From contig NZ_JADILU010000005.1 of assembly GCF_015319355.1 (NCBI RefSeq), forward strand, positions 1-64,000: 64,000 bases of DNA, given 5' to 3'. Below the pieces are notes generated by a model. It had not been told where the DNA came from, ran no database searches, and saw only the letters and a list, made by a program, of their open reading frames with translations. Both the position numbers and the translations under genes were made by a program. Positions within the stretch are counted from its first letter, which is position 1. Every line of letters begins with the position of its first letter. This stretch comes from Psychroserpens luteus (GTDB taxonomy: Bacteria > Bacteroidota > Bacteroidia > Flavobacteriales > Flavobacteriaceae). Below, one piece after another: positions 1 through 11,300 of the stretch.

Positions 1-3000
1 CTAAGTTTTGAAGGATCTCTGCGTTTTTACTGGTCAAGTCAAATTGAGCTATACCGTCTGCTGATAAATCATCACAAACTTCTAATGCGGTTGGTCCTGC
101 GCCTAATTGTGGCGTTGGGTTGACAATAAGTACTAATTCTACTATGGTTGCACAATTGGTGGCTATAGTCGAGCTTTCTACACGTGCGTAAACGGTTTGC
201 ATGTCTTCTACAATATTGTTGTAGAGACTTGTTAATGAGTTCACATTGTTGATAGCGTCTGCCATGGTCTCATGGTAGCTCACTGTTAAACTTGGATCGC
301 CTCCTGTGATTTCGTTATTTTTACTTTCTAAATCAAACTCGCCAAAGCCATCACTGTCTGGATCACAATATTCTAATGCGGTTGGTGTATTGGCTATTGG
401 TGCTTGTTGTACTATTAATTCTAAGGTCGTTGTATTGTAACAACCTGTGTTGATGTCCTGAACTCTTACTACTACGATTTGTCCGTCAATCGTATTTGTG
501 TAGGGTATATCTAATGGGTTTGCGTTGTTCTGTGCATCTAATAAATCAATATGATAACTTACTGAATAGTTTGGATTGTTGTCTGTGATTTCTACGTTCT
601 TTAACGTTAAATCAATACTCGTAATCCCATCTGGTGTACCATCGTCACAAACTTCTAATGGGGTTGGAGAAACTAATGCTGGTAATGGATTGACTATTAA
701 ATCGAAATTCCCAACATTAACACAACCACTTGTAGTATTCGTAATATTTACAAAAATGGTTTGTGGATTACTCGTATTACTATAAAGGTTAGATAACGGA
801 CTTAATCCATCAACAGCATCAGAAAGTGTTTCGTGGTATGTTACTGTAACTCCTGTTTGACTATCAATAGCTTCTGTATCTTTAGTTGAAAGATCAAATA
901 TTTCAGTTTCGTCTCCTGATAAATTATCATCACAAAGTTGATAATTTGAAATACTCCCAACAGAAGGGATTGGATTCACAAATAATACTAATTCAGCAGT
1001 ATCAGAACAACCAGTGATATCATCTGTAACTCTAACAACCATCGTTTGAGAGCCAGCAGATATATTACTATAAGGGCTAGTTTGAGCATTAACACCATCA
1101 ATAGCCTCTATGAGAGTTTCATGGTACGTTACAGTCATTCCTGTTTGAGTTCCTAGTATTTCAGAATCTTTTGTTGTCAAATCAAATATGGAGAAACCAT
1201 CGTTATCATCATCACAAACTTCGTACGATGTTGGAATTACTGGAACAGGTAAAGCATTCACTATTAAATCTAATGTTGTTGTATTGTAACAATCTGAACT
1301 TAAATTAGATTGAACTCTAACAAATACTGTTTGATTATCTATCATTACATTAGTGTAAGGGATAGGTAATGGATTCATTCCACTTTCAGCTTCAGCTAAA
1401 GAAAAATGATAGGAAACTGATACAGTTGCAGGATCTAAAACATCAATAACTTCTATGTTAGCATCTGTTAGTGTAAACATTGCAAAACCATCGTTATTGT
1501 CATCACATTCTTGTAAAGGTGTTAAAACTGTATTGATATCTAAATTTGTGAATTCTAAATCAAAAGATGTCGTATCAAAACATTCTTGAGTTAATTCTGC
1601 AATTCGAACAAAAATAGTTTGAGGATTAGAAACGTTTGTATAAGGACTAGTTAGAGGATTAATATTATCAATCGCATCTTGCTCTATGAGGTGATAACTA
1701 ATTTCAAATTCTGCTGGATCTTGAGTTCCTAAAATTTCAGTATCATTATCTGTAAGTGTAAATTCTCCAGTACCGGAAGTACTACAAATAGTTGTATTTG
1801 GAGGTGTATTTGCGATTGGAATTGGTTTAAATTCTACAATAACCGAATCACTAGCCTGACAAATCCCTGAAAACACTACATCTACGGAATAAACACCAGA
1901 TTCTGTTACACTTAAAGTAGATCCAGTTTCACCTGGAATTACAACTCCATCTATATACCAAACATGAGCAGCAGTAGGAGTTTGAGTATCTAAAACCGTT
2001 GTAGCTCCATAACATTCTGCAGTACCTGCTGCTATTGTTATGTCATCACCTAAATCTCCACCCAAATCAAAACTTCCTGCTTTTAAGAATACACCTGAAT
2101 CTAAAGCTGTATCAGAAGCATCTGCAACGACTAATTTTATATGATATGTTTCACCTGGTATTACAGCAGATTGAGCTATAAACACTGCAGTTCTACCATC
2201 AAAACTCATTGGTGCTTGAGGAGGAGTACCAGCATTGTATGGAACTGACATATCTGGCCATTGTGTATAGCCTCCAAAATATTGCTCATTTATTGCATTA
2301 CATCCAGAATTATCGGGATGTATATTGGTAACTAATATAGGAGTGGTAGTTGCCGGAAGGACAGCTAAATTGGTAACATTATCAGCAGAATCTGTTAGTA
2401 AAAATGCAAAAGCATCTGAATAGGTACATTCAAAAGATCCACCTGAATATCCGTTATATTCTTCCGAAGCCATCAAAAATTCAAAACTGATACTATCTGC
2501 AAGAGGTACAAAATCAAACTCTATGACAGATGCATTGTTGGATGAGATACCTACTGCTGTATCTAATGCTGTATCTCCAGGCCAATTACCTCCTCCATCA
2601 CTTAATGCATTATCGTTAGGACCTCTAACCTTACTAGCATCACCTGAGGTCAATAATATACCGTCTGTAAAAGGGAATAATGTTCCGTCATTTATAAAAT
2701 AACCAATACCATTATCGTCACCAAAATCTGTTCCTGTAGACGATTGTATGTTACTTATTTGAGCGCAATCGCTATTTATTAATACATCTTCTACTAATTG
2801 TTCTATTGTATATGTGGTTTGATCCACAACTATGTTCTCTCCAACGATAAAAACAGAAATAGTTGTAGTTTCTGTACATCCTATAGGATTATCATCTGTT
2901 ACAATTAATGTCACAGTGTATGTGCCTGGAGCATTGTAGGTGTTGGTTACTGTATTTCCAGTATCTGTATTGCTGTCTCCAAAATTCCATTCATAAATTG

Positions 3001-3550
3001 CGCCATTGCCATCTGTAGAAAAATTCGCACTCCCATTAAATGTTATGGCTTCTCCAACATTAGCTTGTACTGAGCCTGAAGAATTCATTTCAGGCATTGT
3101 GCTATCTATTGAAGGAGTTATCGTTTGACATGGTACTGCGCAAATAATATCTGCTTCCCATCCTGTTGTTGTCCCTGAATCATTTGTAACAAACTCTACT
3201 GTAATACAACCACTTACATTAGTATCTGAAGCAACTATTGTTCCCGGATTATTAGCGCCATTATAAGATCCAATAATTGGCGCTGTTGTATCATCACCAT
3301 CATAAATGGTTAAAACGTCTAAATTAAGTTGAGTACTAAAAGCTAAAAAGTCTAAAATGATAAACTCTCCTGGATTATTTGCACATATTGTGGTTACAAA
3401 ATTTTCATCACTACTGTAAGCACCTCCAGCTCCTCCTGAATCATAAAACTTATCTGGTGCACATCTATTAAAACTACCATTTTGCATATTTAAATCTTGT
3501 GCAAAAGACATGTAAGAAAGTAAGAAAAATAGTAAGTAAAGCTTTTTCAT
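1..3550 (-). CDS. Giant secreted adhesin-like protein, CUB/PKD/choice-of-anchor L plus repeats (3' end beyond window)
   Basis: The frame stays open from the ATG at 3550 to the left edge, about 1183 codons, so the C-terminus is missing. Residues 1-18 are a signal peptide (MKKLYLLFFLLSYMSFA). A CUB-like domain follows at about 20-125 (LTIYDGDD core), a PKD domain at about 165-225 (YEWNFGDS, APGTYTVTLIVTD) and a choice-of-anchor L domain at about 240-500 (IGYFINDG, ASEEYNG, NIHPDN). An Ig-like linker leads to at least six to seven repeats of about 95 residues from residue 575 onward, each with a CDD or CDPDSDG motif and a YTN...VFVRV strand. Family members usually end in a T9SS type B sorting domain, which would lie outside the window; that is inference. 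Likely a surface adhesin or matrix protein. The frame and domain order are seen; the role is inferred. Confidence 0.85.
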   Translation of the reverse strand, partial: MKKLYLLFFLLSYMSFAQDLNMQNGSFNRCAPDKFYDSGGAGGAYSSDENFVTTICANNPGEFIILDFLAFSTQLNLDVLTIYDGDDTTAPIIGSYNGANNPGTIVASDTNVSGCITVEFVTNDSGTTTGWEADIICAVPCQTITPSIDSTMPEMNSSGSVQANVGEAITFNGSANFSTDGNGAIYEWNFGDSNTDTGNTVTNTYNAPGTYTVTLIVTDDNPIGCTETTTISVFIVGENIVVDQTTYTIEQLVEDVLINSDCAQISNIQSSTGTDFGDDNGIGYFINDGTLFPFTDGILLTSGDASKVRGPNDNALSDGGGNWPGDTALDTAVGISSNNASVIEFDFVPLADSISFEFLMASEEYNGYSGGSFECTYSDAFAFLLTDSADNVTNLAVLPATTTPILVTNIHPDNSGCNAINEQYFGGYTQWPDMSVPYNAGTPPQAPMSFDGRTAVFIAQSAVIPGETYHIKLVVADASDTALDSGVFLKAGSFDLGGDLGDDITIAAGTAECYGATTVLDTQTPTAAHVWYIDGVVIPGETGSTLSVTESGVYSVDVVFSGICQASDSVIVEFKPIPIANTPPNTTICSTSGTGEFTLTDNDTEILGTQDPAEFEISYHLIEQDAIDNINPLTSPYTNVSNPQTIFVRIAELTQECFDTTSFDLEFTNLDINTVLTPLQECDDNNDGFAMFTLTDANIEVIDVLDPATVSVSYHFSLAEAESGMNPLPIPYTNVMIDNQTVFVRVQSNLSSDCYNTTTLDLIVNALPVPVIPTSYEVCDDDNDGFSIFDLTTKDSEILGTQTGMTVTYHETLIEAIDGVNAQTSPYSNISAGSQTMVVRVTDDITGCSDTAELVLFVNPIPSVGSISNYQLCDDNLSGDETEIFDLSTKDTEAIDSQTGVTVTYHETLSDAVDGLSPLSNLYSNTSNPQTIFVNITNTTSGCVNVGNFDLIVNPLPALVSPTPLEVCDDGTPDGITSIDLTLKNVEITDNNPNYSVSYHIDLLDAQNNANPLDIPYTNTIDGQIVVVRVQDINTGCYNTTTLELIVQQAPIANTPTALEYCDPDSDGFGEFDLESKNNEITGGDPSLTVSYHETMADAINNVNSLTSLYNNIVEDMQTVYARVESSTIATNCATIVELVLIVNPTPQLGAGPTALEVCDDLSADGIAQFDLTSKNAEILQNL

Positions 3551-3908
3551 AATGTTTAAAGTAATTTTAAACTTATTATTTAACGTTCATTTACCACTTC
3601 AAAATGCACAAAACAAATGAAATACAACTTAAATAAAAATCACCATTAAAAGCAAAATAAAATCAAGTTGTAGGTAGAGGTTTTCATAATAAGAGCGAAA
3701 TTTAAGAAAAAATTAAAGAATCACAATTGTTAAATCGTTTTAAAAGTAACAGTTTAACAGTTTAATTTCCCAGCACTCATTTTAAAATAACTCTAAATAT
3801 GACTTTTTATTTTAATACATCAGACTGTTTTAATACGTTATGATATTCTTAAAATAGTATCATTTGAATTTTTAGTTGCTTATTTTTGCAGAAATAAGCG
3901 CTATAAAT
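3551..3908. other. Divergent intergenic region between adhesin and nifU-like gene
   Basis: About 360 bp without a gene, separating two divergently transcribed genes. It is very AT-rich. The only recognisable signal is the TATTTTTG box at 3881-3888 on the plus strand, listed separately. No convincing TAnnTTTG box was found for the leftward adhesin gene. No hairpin or RNA gene was seen. Confidence 0.6.
3881..3888 (+). promoter_or_regulatory. Bacteroidota -7 box for nifU-like gene
   Basis: TATTTTTG matches TAnnTTTG. It lies 20 bp before the ATG at 3909, so the transcript would have a short leader and the TTG start at 3876 would be untranscribed. The best TTG upstream (3864-3866) is only 14 bp away, shorter than the usual 17-23. 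Confidence 0.5.
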
Positions 3909-4805
3909 ATGTATTCTATCTCTATAAAAGAAACCACAAATCCTTCAATTATTAAATTTGAAACTAATCAATTTATAACACAACATGAAAGTTTTGAATT
4001 TAACAATATAGATGAGGCAAGTTCGTCTCCTTTAGCTCAACAACTATTTTACCTTCCTTTTGTTAAGAAAGTGTATATCTCTAGTAACTTTATTGCTATT
4101 GAAAGATTTAGCATCGTTGAATGGGCAGATGTTCAAAATGAAGTTGCTGAACAGATTGTGACGTATTTAAATTCTGGTGCTGTGATTGTGAATTCTTCTG
4201 AAGAAAAAAAGAAAACACCTGTAACTATATATGCTGAAAGCACTCCGAACCCATCAGTTTTAAAATTTGTAGCAAATAAAAAACTGGTTACCACTACACA
4301 TGAGTTTACATCTATCGATGACACTAAATATGCACCAATGGCTGCAGAACTTTTTCATTTTCCGTTTGTAAAAAGTGTATTTATTGATGAGAATTTTGTG
4401 TCTATTACAAAGTTTGATGTTGCTGAATGGAATGACATAACGATGGAGCTTAGAGAATTTTTAAGAAGCTATATTGAGAATGGAAAAACCATAATAGAGC
4501 CTAATGCTCCTGAAACGAAATCTAAACAAAGTGATCAGTTAGATAATGACTATGAATCTAAAGATGATATCTCAAAAGAGATCATAAATATTTTAGAAGA
4601 ATACGTAAAACCTGCTGTTGCAAGTGATGGTGGTAACATTGAATTTCAATCTTACGATCCTATAGAAAAAAAGGTAAAAGTCATTTTACAAGGTGCCTGT
4701 AGCGGTTGCCCATCTTCCACCTATACTTTAAAGAGTGGTATTGAAAACATGCTTAAGGAAATGATGAAAGGCAAGGTTGAAACTGTTGAGGCTATTAATG
4801 GATAG
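3909..4805 (+). CDS. NifU family Fe-S scaffold/carrier protein with two Nfu N-terminal domains
   Basis: 298 residues. Two tandem Nfu/NifU N-terminal domains are visible: the first starts with ETTNPSIIKFE and the second, from about residue 103, with ESTPNPSVLKFV. Both continue into a matching 'LFxFPFVKxVxI' segment. A C-terminal NifU domain spans about 222-290, with the cluster-binding C264-S-G-C267 motif inside GACSGCPSS. Nfu proteins carry [4Fe-4S] clusters to apo-enzymes in the cytoplasm. I start at the ATG at 3909; an in-frame TTG at 3876 would precede the promoter box. The duplicated N-domain is seen in the sequence and is typical of Bacteroidota homologues. It converges on the lipoprotein gene ending at 4926. 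Confidence 0.9.
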   Translation: MYSISIKETTNPSIIKFETNQFITQHESFEFNNIDEASSSPLAQQLFYLPFVKKVYISSNFIAIERFSIVEWADVQNEVAEQIVTYLNSGAVIVNSSEEKKKTPVTIYAESTPNPSVLKFVANKKLVTTTHEFTSIDDTKYAPMAAELFHFPFVKSVFIDENFVSITKFDVAEWNDITMELREFLRSYIENGKTIIEPNAPETKSKQSDQLDNDYESKDDISKEIINILEEYVKPAVASDGGNIEFQSYDPIEKKVKVILQGACSGCPSSTYTLKSGIENMLKEMMKGKVETVEAING

Positions 4806-4925
4806 AGTATGCATATTTCGTAAATGAACAAAACCCTTTACTTGCTTTAGCTTAAAACTTTTAGAACATTAGTAGAAAACATTTCAGTTATATCATTTTT
4901 TTATTGTTTGTATATTTATTAATAA

Positions 4926-5357
4926 TTAAAACTGTTTTTTATGTTTTCTATAATAAATCCTATCCGTCACTTTAATATAATCCTCACTCATTTTACAATT
5001 CCCATAACAATATGTAATAGATTTTCGATTGCCAAAAAAAGGATTGTAATCTGTTGAATAAATAATTATTGAGTCATTATTAACTTCTTTCTCTCTCCAC
5101 AAGTATATACTATTAATGTCAAGCTCATTTAGAAGTTCAATTGATTTTTGATTTTCAAGCGCTATATCTGAAGGTTCTATGACCAAGTACTTAGAAGCAC
5201 TTTGATTAAATTTTTTTTGGATACTCAAAGATAAATTTATAATAATGTCTTTATTTTTATTTACCTTTTTTAGATAAGCATCTGTTTTCATAGTTACACA
5301 AGAACTAGTTATTAAACTTAAAATTAGTAATAAACTTATAAATTTAATGTACGCCAT
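4926..5357 (-). CDS. Small lipoprotein, candidate immunity protein for the RHS toxin
   Basis: 143 residues. Residues 1-19 are a lipoprotein signal peptide and the lipobox is LITSSC with Cys20; no Asp follows at +2, so outer-membrane anchoring would be expected. The mature part is Lys-rich, with short strands (YLVIEP, DSIIIYSTDYNP) and a CYGNC pair. I do not recognise a family. The start codon overlaps the end of the 3504-residue RHS gene by 14 bp, so the two are almost certainly translationally coupled. By analogy with Tle/Tli pairs, in which lipase toxins are neutralised by periplasmic lipoproteins, an immunity role is plausible. That is inference from position, size and localisation only. 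Confidence 0.75.
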   Translation of the reverse strand: MAYIKFISLLLILSLITSSCVTMKTDAYLKKVNKNKDIIINLSLSIQKKFNQSASKYLVIEPSDIALENQKSIELLNELDINSIYLWREKEVNNDSIIIYSTDYNPFFGNRKSITYCYGNCKMSEDYIKVTDRIYYRKHKKQF

Positions 5358-8300
5358 CCTTCTTTAAGTTTATAATTATACCTGCACTAAAATTAGGATC
5401 ACCTGGATTTGGGGGCAAATCTTGAGAAGCCCTGTAGTGAGGATCTTTTTCTCTGCTTTTTTTAGATAGCATTCTAACAATAAACCCTATTCCTTTTATG
5501 ACTGCTCCAGCTCTTGTTTTAGATGCCAATCCAGTAACCATATCATTATAGTTTCCATTACTATCTTTAGATTGATAGTCTTCATATAGTATATTTCCTA
5601 TTTTACCTTGTTCCTTTAGATTTTGTAATTTAGCCATTAATTTAGAATCCTTGTTTACTGGTGAACCGACCAAAACAAGATTATCAATAGTATAATCATC
5701 ATCCAAACCATATTCTGAAGGGTTTTCAAGAAGCTGGATGGCTGCTTGAGCTATAGTAACCGAACCTTGACTAGCACCAACTAAATTATTTTGTTCACCT
5801 TCTTGTAAAGTATTACTTATAAAATCCTGGGCTATACTAGATGCAACATTATGTATCCTAGACCCTTCTGGCGCAAGGCCTCTTAGCGGTTTTTGACCAT
5901 TCCACATAACATGCATCATATCACTAAAAGTAGAAAAAGAACCGTCTATTGTTTTAGAGTAAGTATTATAATTTTTAAGGTATGTATTTGCTGAAATCTC
6001 AAAACCTGACACATAAGGACTAGGATCACTTGGGTCATATCCTAATCCCGGAACAAAATAAATTCTTCTACCATCAGGATCAAAATATATGATAGGGTTA
6101 TTTGCACAATATGAATACCCTCCAATACTAGGATAGTTTTCAGTTAAAGGATCTACACTCAGCCATAAACTTGTATTTGGATCATAATAGCGAGCTCCGA
6201 AATAATAGAAATTTGTTTCCCGATCTAATTCTTTACCACTGAATTTATATGGATTCACATAATCTTCAGCATAACTGTGCTGTTCATACATGGTTTCTCC
6301 AAAAGGTAGGTTGATAAAGAATTGATATGGATTACCAGACATATCTGTTAAATAGGTACCAGTACCTAAATGGTCTGGATGAAAAAAATATATTCCGTAA
6401 TTTTGCGGTGCTCGAGTCTCATCCTTAATAATACTATCCGAGTTTACCTCGTAGTCTTTAAACTTTGGAGCACCTAAACCAGCCTTTTCAATTATTACAA
6501 GTAAATCAGATATTTGCCTTTGTCTAATCTCATCCATAGCTACTTTTGACTGAGAACTTTTTTCTTTACCACTTGCTGCTAATCGCGGATTTTCGCTATT
6601 AAAGATATCTATATTCTGTTCACCAATTTTACTTACAATACGCTGAGACCCCATAAAATAGTGTTTACTATATCTCTGGTTAGCATCAATAACCAAATAT
6701 GGACTCGCATAGGTGGTATAATTATCAAAGTTAATACTATTTGTATTCACAGGTTGACCATTATTATATACTTCTTCAAGTGAAGATGATGACTTTAAAG
6801 TACGTTCTCCAGTCGCATCATAAATATAATGTTGCATGGTTTCTTTTCCAGCAATTACTCTCAACCTATTACTTTCATCCCAATAAAGACCTCTTTCATT
6901 ACCATCAAAGTCTTGCTCAAAAATTGTATTACCATTAAAATCATACTTAAATGATTTGGTGCTATTTGAACCATTACTAATTTCTTTTACCTGATGAGTT
7001 CCTTCATAATACTTATAGGTATTAGCGTATGAATTATTAGGATTAACACCACCAGACTGGTTGTGTTCCTGATTTTTTGAAGTAATCCCGTGAGTGGTAT
7101 TATACTTCATACTCAACTTATAATCTGACACATTATTTTCGTAGCCCCTAAAACCGCCTTCAGCACCTATAAGTCTATTGAGAATATCATACCCATATTT
7201 ATGAGTATATGTTCCTCCCAATTGGTTATTTGGATTATAAGCAGCGTTGTTTTCTAATTGAGTAATATTACCTATATTATCATACTTGTATGTATTATTG
7301 AACATGACATTATTGTCTCCCGTTTTTGAGATAAGATTCTCTAAACGTCTTAAATCTGGTTGATAGGTATAGGTATTATTTGTTCCATTACCGTATAATA
7401 TAAATGTTTTTTGTCCAAAATAATCATAATCTACTTGTTTTACATAAGGATACTCTGAACCTTGATGCTCTCCTACTATTCTATTAAGGTTACCTCCCAA
7501 ATCATAGCCATGACCAACTTTTTCACCATCTGGATAGATTAAAGTTTGTAAACGATTAAAGCTGTCATATTCATAATGGGTTATAAAACTTCTCGTTGGC
7601 AGGTTAGGAGCTACTACTGTACGCTTATTATATACAAGCTCTCCCATATTACCGTAATCAAATTCTTGTTCACCAGTAGCGTCTTGCTGATATATAAGCT
7701 TTCCTGTCTTATTTCCCGAATTAGGAGCCCCATAATAATAAGTAACATTACTTATATTACTACCTTCAAGCTCAGGGAAAATTATTTTCACTAATCGATT
7801 ATATTCGTAATCATATGATATAGAAGTTTCATTACTTTCTAAATTAGCTGTTTGAAGCGTCAAAATATTACCAGATAAATCATATGTTATATTAGTCTCA
7901 CCATTATCAGGATGACTAGTTGATATTTTTCTTCCATAATTATCATATATATTTATTGTTGTCAAATTTTCATCATCTGTATAAGATGTCATTTGGTTTA
8001 TAACATCATAATTAAATCTTGTCCAAATATCTCCATTTGGGCCTATGGTATTTACAGAAGTTTTTCTTCCTTTGATATCGGTATATGTATGTGTGATAAT
8101 ATCTTGAGCATCTTGATTAACTATAGATGTGTTCAATTGATTCAAATTATCAAAAGCATCATTTTCTATCGTATATTTAAAGTTACTCTCTGATCCAACT
8201 TGGTCAACTACTAAAACTGCTCTATCTAATTCATCATATGAGGTTGACACAAAATAATTAGATAATGGGTCATCAATTTCATTAATCACAAAATTTATTG

Positions 8301-11300
8301 AACAATCTTTATTCTCTTTTTTAGGATGGTATTGCTTTATTGGTCTTCCAAAGTCGTCGTAAGTCACTATTCCCGAAACCGACATAAACTCCTTGTATTC
8401 GGGAGCACTTGGAGTACCAACATTTAGTTCTACATCTTTTTTAACTTGTATTGGTCTTGACAAACCATCTACAAAAGTAAAGGTCTCTAAAGGGTTTGTT
8501 GGATGTAATACATCATAATGCTTTGTTATGGCCACAGGTACAAAATCCTCTTCATCAATACAGCCACTGTAACCATTTGTGACAACCTCATTGTAGGTTG
8601 GCATGTATTGAAAACCAATAGTATAGGCATTATTGTTAGAAGCCTCTTTTGGAGCAACTACAGAAGTTATTCTTCCAAAAGAATCATAAGTGTATGTCAT
8701 AACATTACCTGTAATATCTGTAGTTTTTAGTACCACATCAAATTTTGAATCATGGGTACTATTCGAACTATATCCAAAAGCATCTGAAATTTCAACTATA
8801 TATTTATTGTAAATATTATCATAAGTATATTTATTATACATGGATTGTCCATTAGCATTTTCAGGGTAATAAATTTCTGCTAAATTACCAAATTGATTAT
8901 ATTTCATTATTGTTTCAGCGAAATCAGAATCATTCAACCAGGCTTTAATGACACTAATTTCACCAGTATCAGGGTTGTTAATTTCAGTTGTTCTTTGTCT
9001 CATTAGGTTTGAAGTACCAGATACACCTTCAAATACTCTTATCATAGAAGGCACACTTAATATGTTATTATTTAATCCATGATAACGAATTGTTGTATGA
9101 TATTCGTCTTCTTCGATAGCTAAGTCTCCATGATCAATATAGTCTACAACTCGTCCATACTCATCGTAAGTCATATTAACTTTACTAATAATTGAATTTG
9201 TAGAGAATTCTTTAATTTCAGTAATGGCTTCGGTTAGCAAAGGAGCTGCTTGTCGTCTACCTTCTGTTCCTCCAGTGTCATAATCTAAATCAACTTGACT
9301 ATCTAAATCAATAGTTCCATCTGGATTAACTTGAAACAATTTATAGGTATTTTGTGTTATAGAATAAGTGTTATTTGACCCACCTACTCTTTCCATTCTC
9401 GAATCAATTGGCATACCTTGAAGAAAGTAACTTTTATTATAATATTTAGAAATAGAAGAACGATATAATGATGGATTGTCAGTATCCCCATTAATAAATT
9501 CTTTTGTACTTACTGTTTCATATCCATAAAATGTACGTTCTCTTCTATCATAGAAACCATTTTCATATTCAAAATCTTTTCGATAAATATCTTTACCATC
9601 TAAGGCTATATCTAAACCATCTTCAGCAATAATACTACTCATCACCCATTTTGAAGTTGGGTTATTATAATCCACACTTTTATGTTCGTAATCAATCGTA
9701 AATATTCCTCCAAGTGGATTGGATACTGATTTTAATTTATCTGTTCTTCCAATTCTAGAATAATATACTTTTAAATCTCTACCGTCTTTTTTAACATAAT
9801 CGGCATAACCATCATTATTAAAGTCACTAAATTGTCTTTCTGTTTCAGAAATTGATAAACTGGCACTTCCGCCAGCACTCCCGCCAACCTTAACAAATAT
9901 AATTGGCCAATAAAATGGTGGTAATGGTAATGGGCAACAAACTGACCAGCCATAGAAATAACTCAAGCTTCCGGCCAATGACGCGCTAGTAGTCTTACCA
10001 TCATCAAATAAACTTACATAGCTATTATTTGCATAAGTAAGCGATACTGGAGAATTTAAAAACTTATTTCCAACATTAAAATAGACTTTAGCGTTATTAC
10101 TATTGTTAAAAACCAAAAGATCTATTAGTCCATCGCCATTCATATCCTGTAGTGAAACATCGGTATTAGACCCTGTTGAAGAGTAACCTAATGATACAGA
10201 AAATGGCACGTTACCTAAATTCAAATTGGCTGAGATACTCGCACTAGCACTAAGAGAATTAGGATGTGTTTCAATTGAATTATACAAAGCAAAATCTTCT
10301 TGAGTATTTGAAAAACCGCTTCCATTATTAAGTCTATATTTAAAGGTACTACCATTATGAGTAACTCTATCTAAAAGCCCATCTCCATTAAGGTCAACAA
10401 AGGAACTTCTTTCCTTATTTTCTCCACCTAAATTTGCACTCAAACCAATTCCTGCGTGGTACTTAGGATCTCCAGTATCACTCTTTGATTCTTTCGTTTT
10501 CTCTCTACCTGCAATAGGATAACTACGTTTTAGCGATAATGATGAATTATCACTATCTGTAGAACTAATTGGGTCAATATTATAATTATTTACAACATCA
10601 GTATGACCGCCTGTCATATTTGAAGACTGAGCACTAACCGAAGTTAATAAATCTGGATATTTATCTCCATTAATATCCATAAATCCAGAAATTCTATTAC
10701 TGTAACTTGATTCACTTTTAGAGAATGTTAAACTACCATAACCTGCCGAATAACTTCTTGCTGAACTCTTATGTACCAAGGTCATGGCATACATTCCTGT
10801 ACTTTGATCTGCTTCAAGATAAGGACTCTCTACTTCATCTGGATTTTCAAAAACTTGATCAAATTCACTGAATGTAAAATCACCATTTTTAACTGAATTT
10901 GTAGTAGAAAATTGCTTGTCAGAAAACCCTATCCATTTTTCTTTCAAAGTATTATTTTCCTCATATCTATAAGGTTTCATAGACATTAACGCAGAAAGAT
11001 TTGAAAGCGTTGATATATCTATATTAGTAAATATTGTATTTACAAGAGACTCTAAGTCTGTATTTTCATCTATCGAACCTTCATCTGGAATATCATATAA
11101 ATCTTCTAATTGAGCGATTAAGCAGTCTTCTATATCTTGCTGATCGGTGTAAGTATCTGAACAATAATTAGAATCAACTCCTAAAAGATCTAAAATATCA
11201 TTTGACGAATTACTTGACTGCAAATCAACGATAAATGTATTGATGAGTTTTCCAAATTCATCACTTGCCACAGAATCATCGTCATCCAATTCATCATTAT

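Noticed and set aside
1-1830. Regular 282-290 bp periodicity that could suggest a repeat array such as CRISPR
   Set aside because: The units are imperfect, far longer than CRISPR repeats, and form one open reading frame encoding protein repeats.
3876-3908. TTG start giving an 11-residue longer NifU-like protein
   Set aside because: It precedes the TATTTTTG box and the short form fits the family start.
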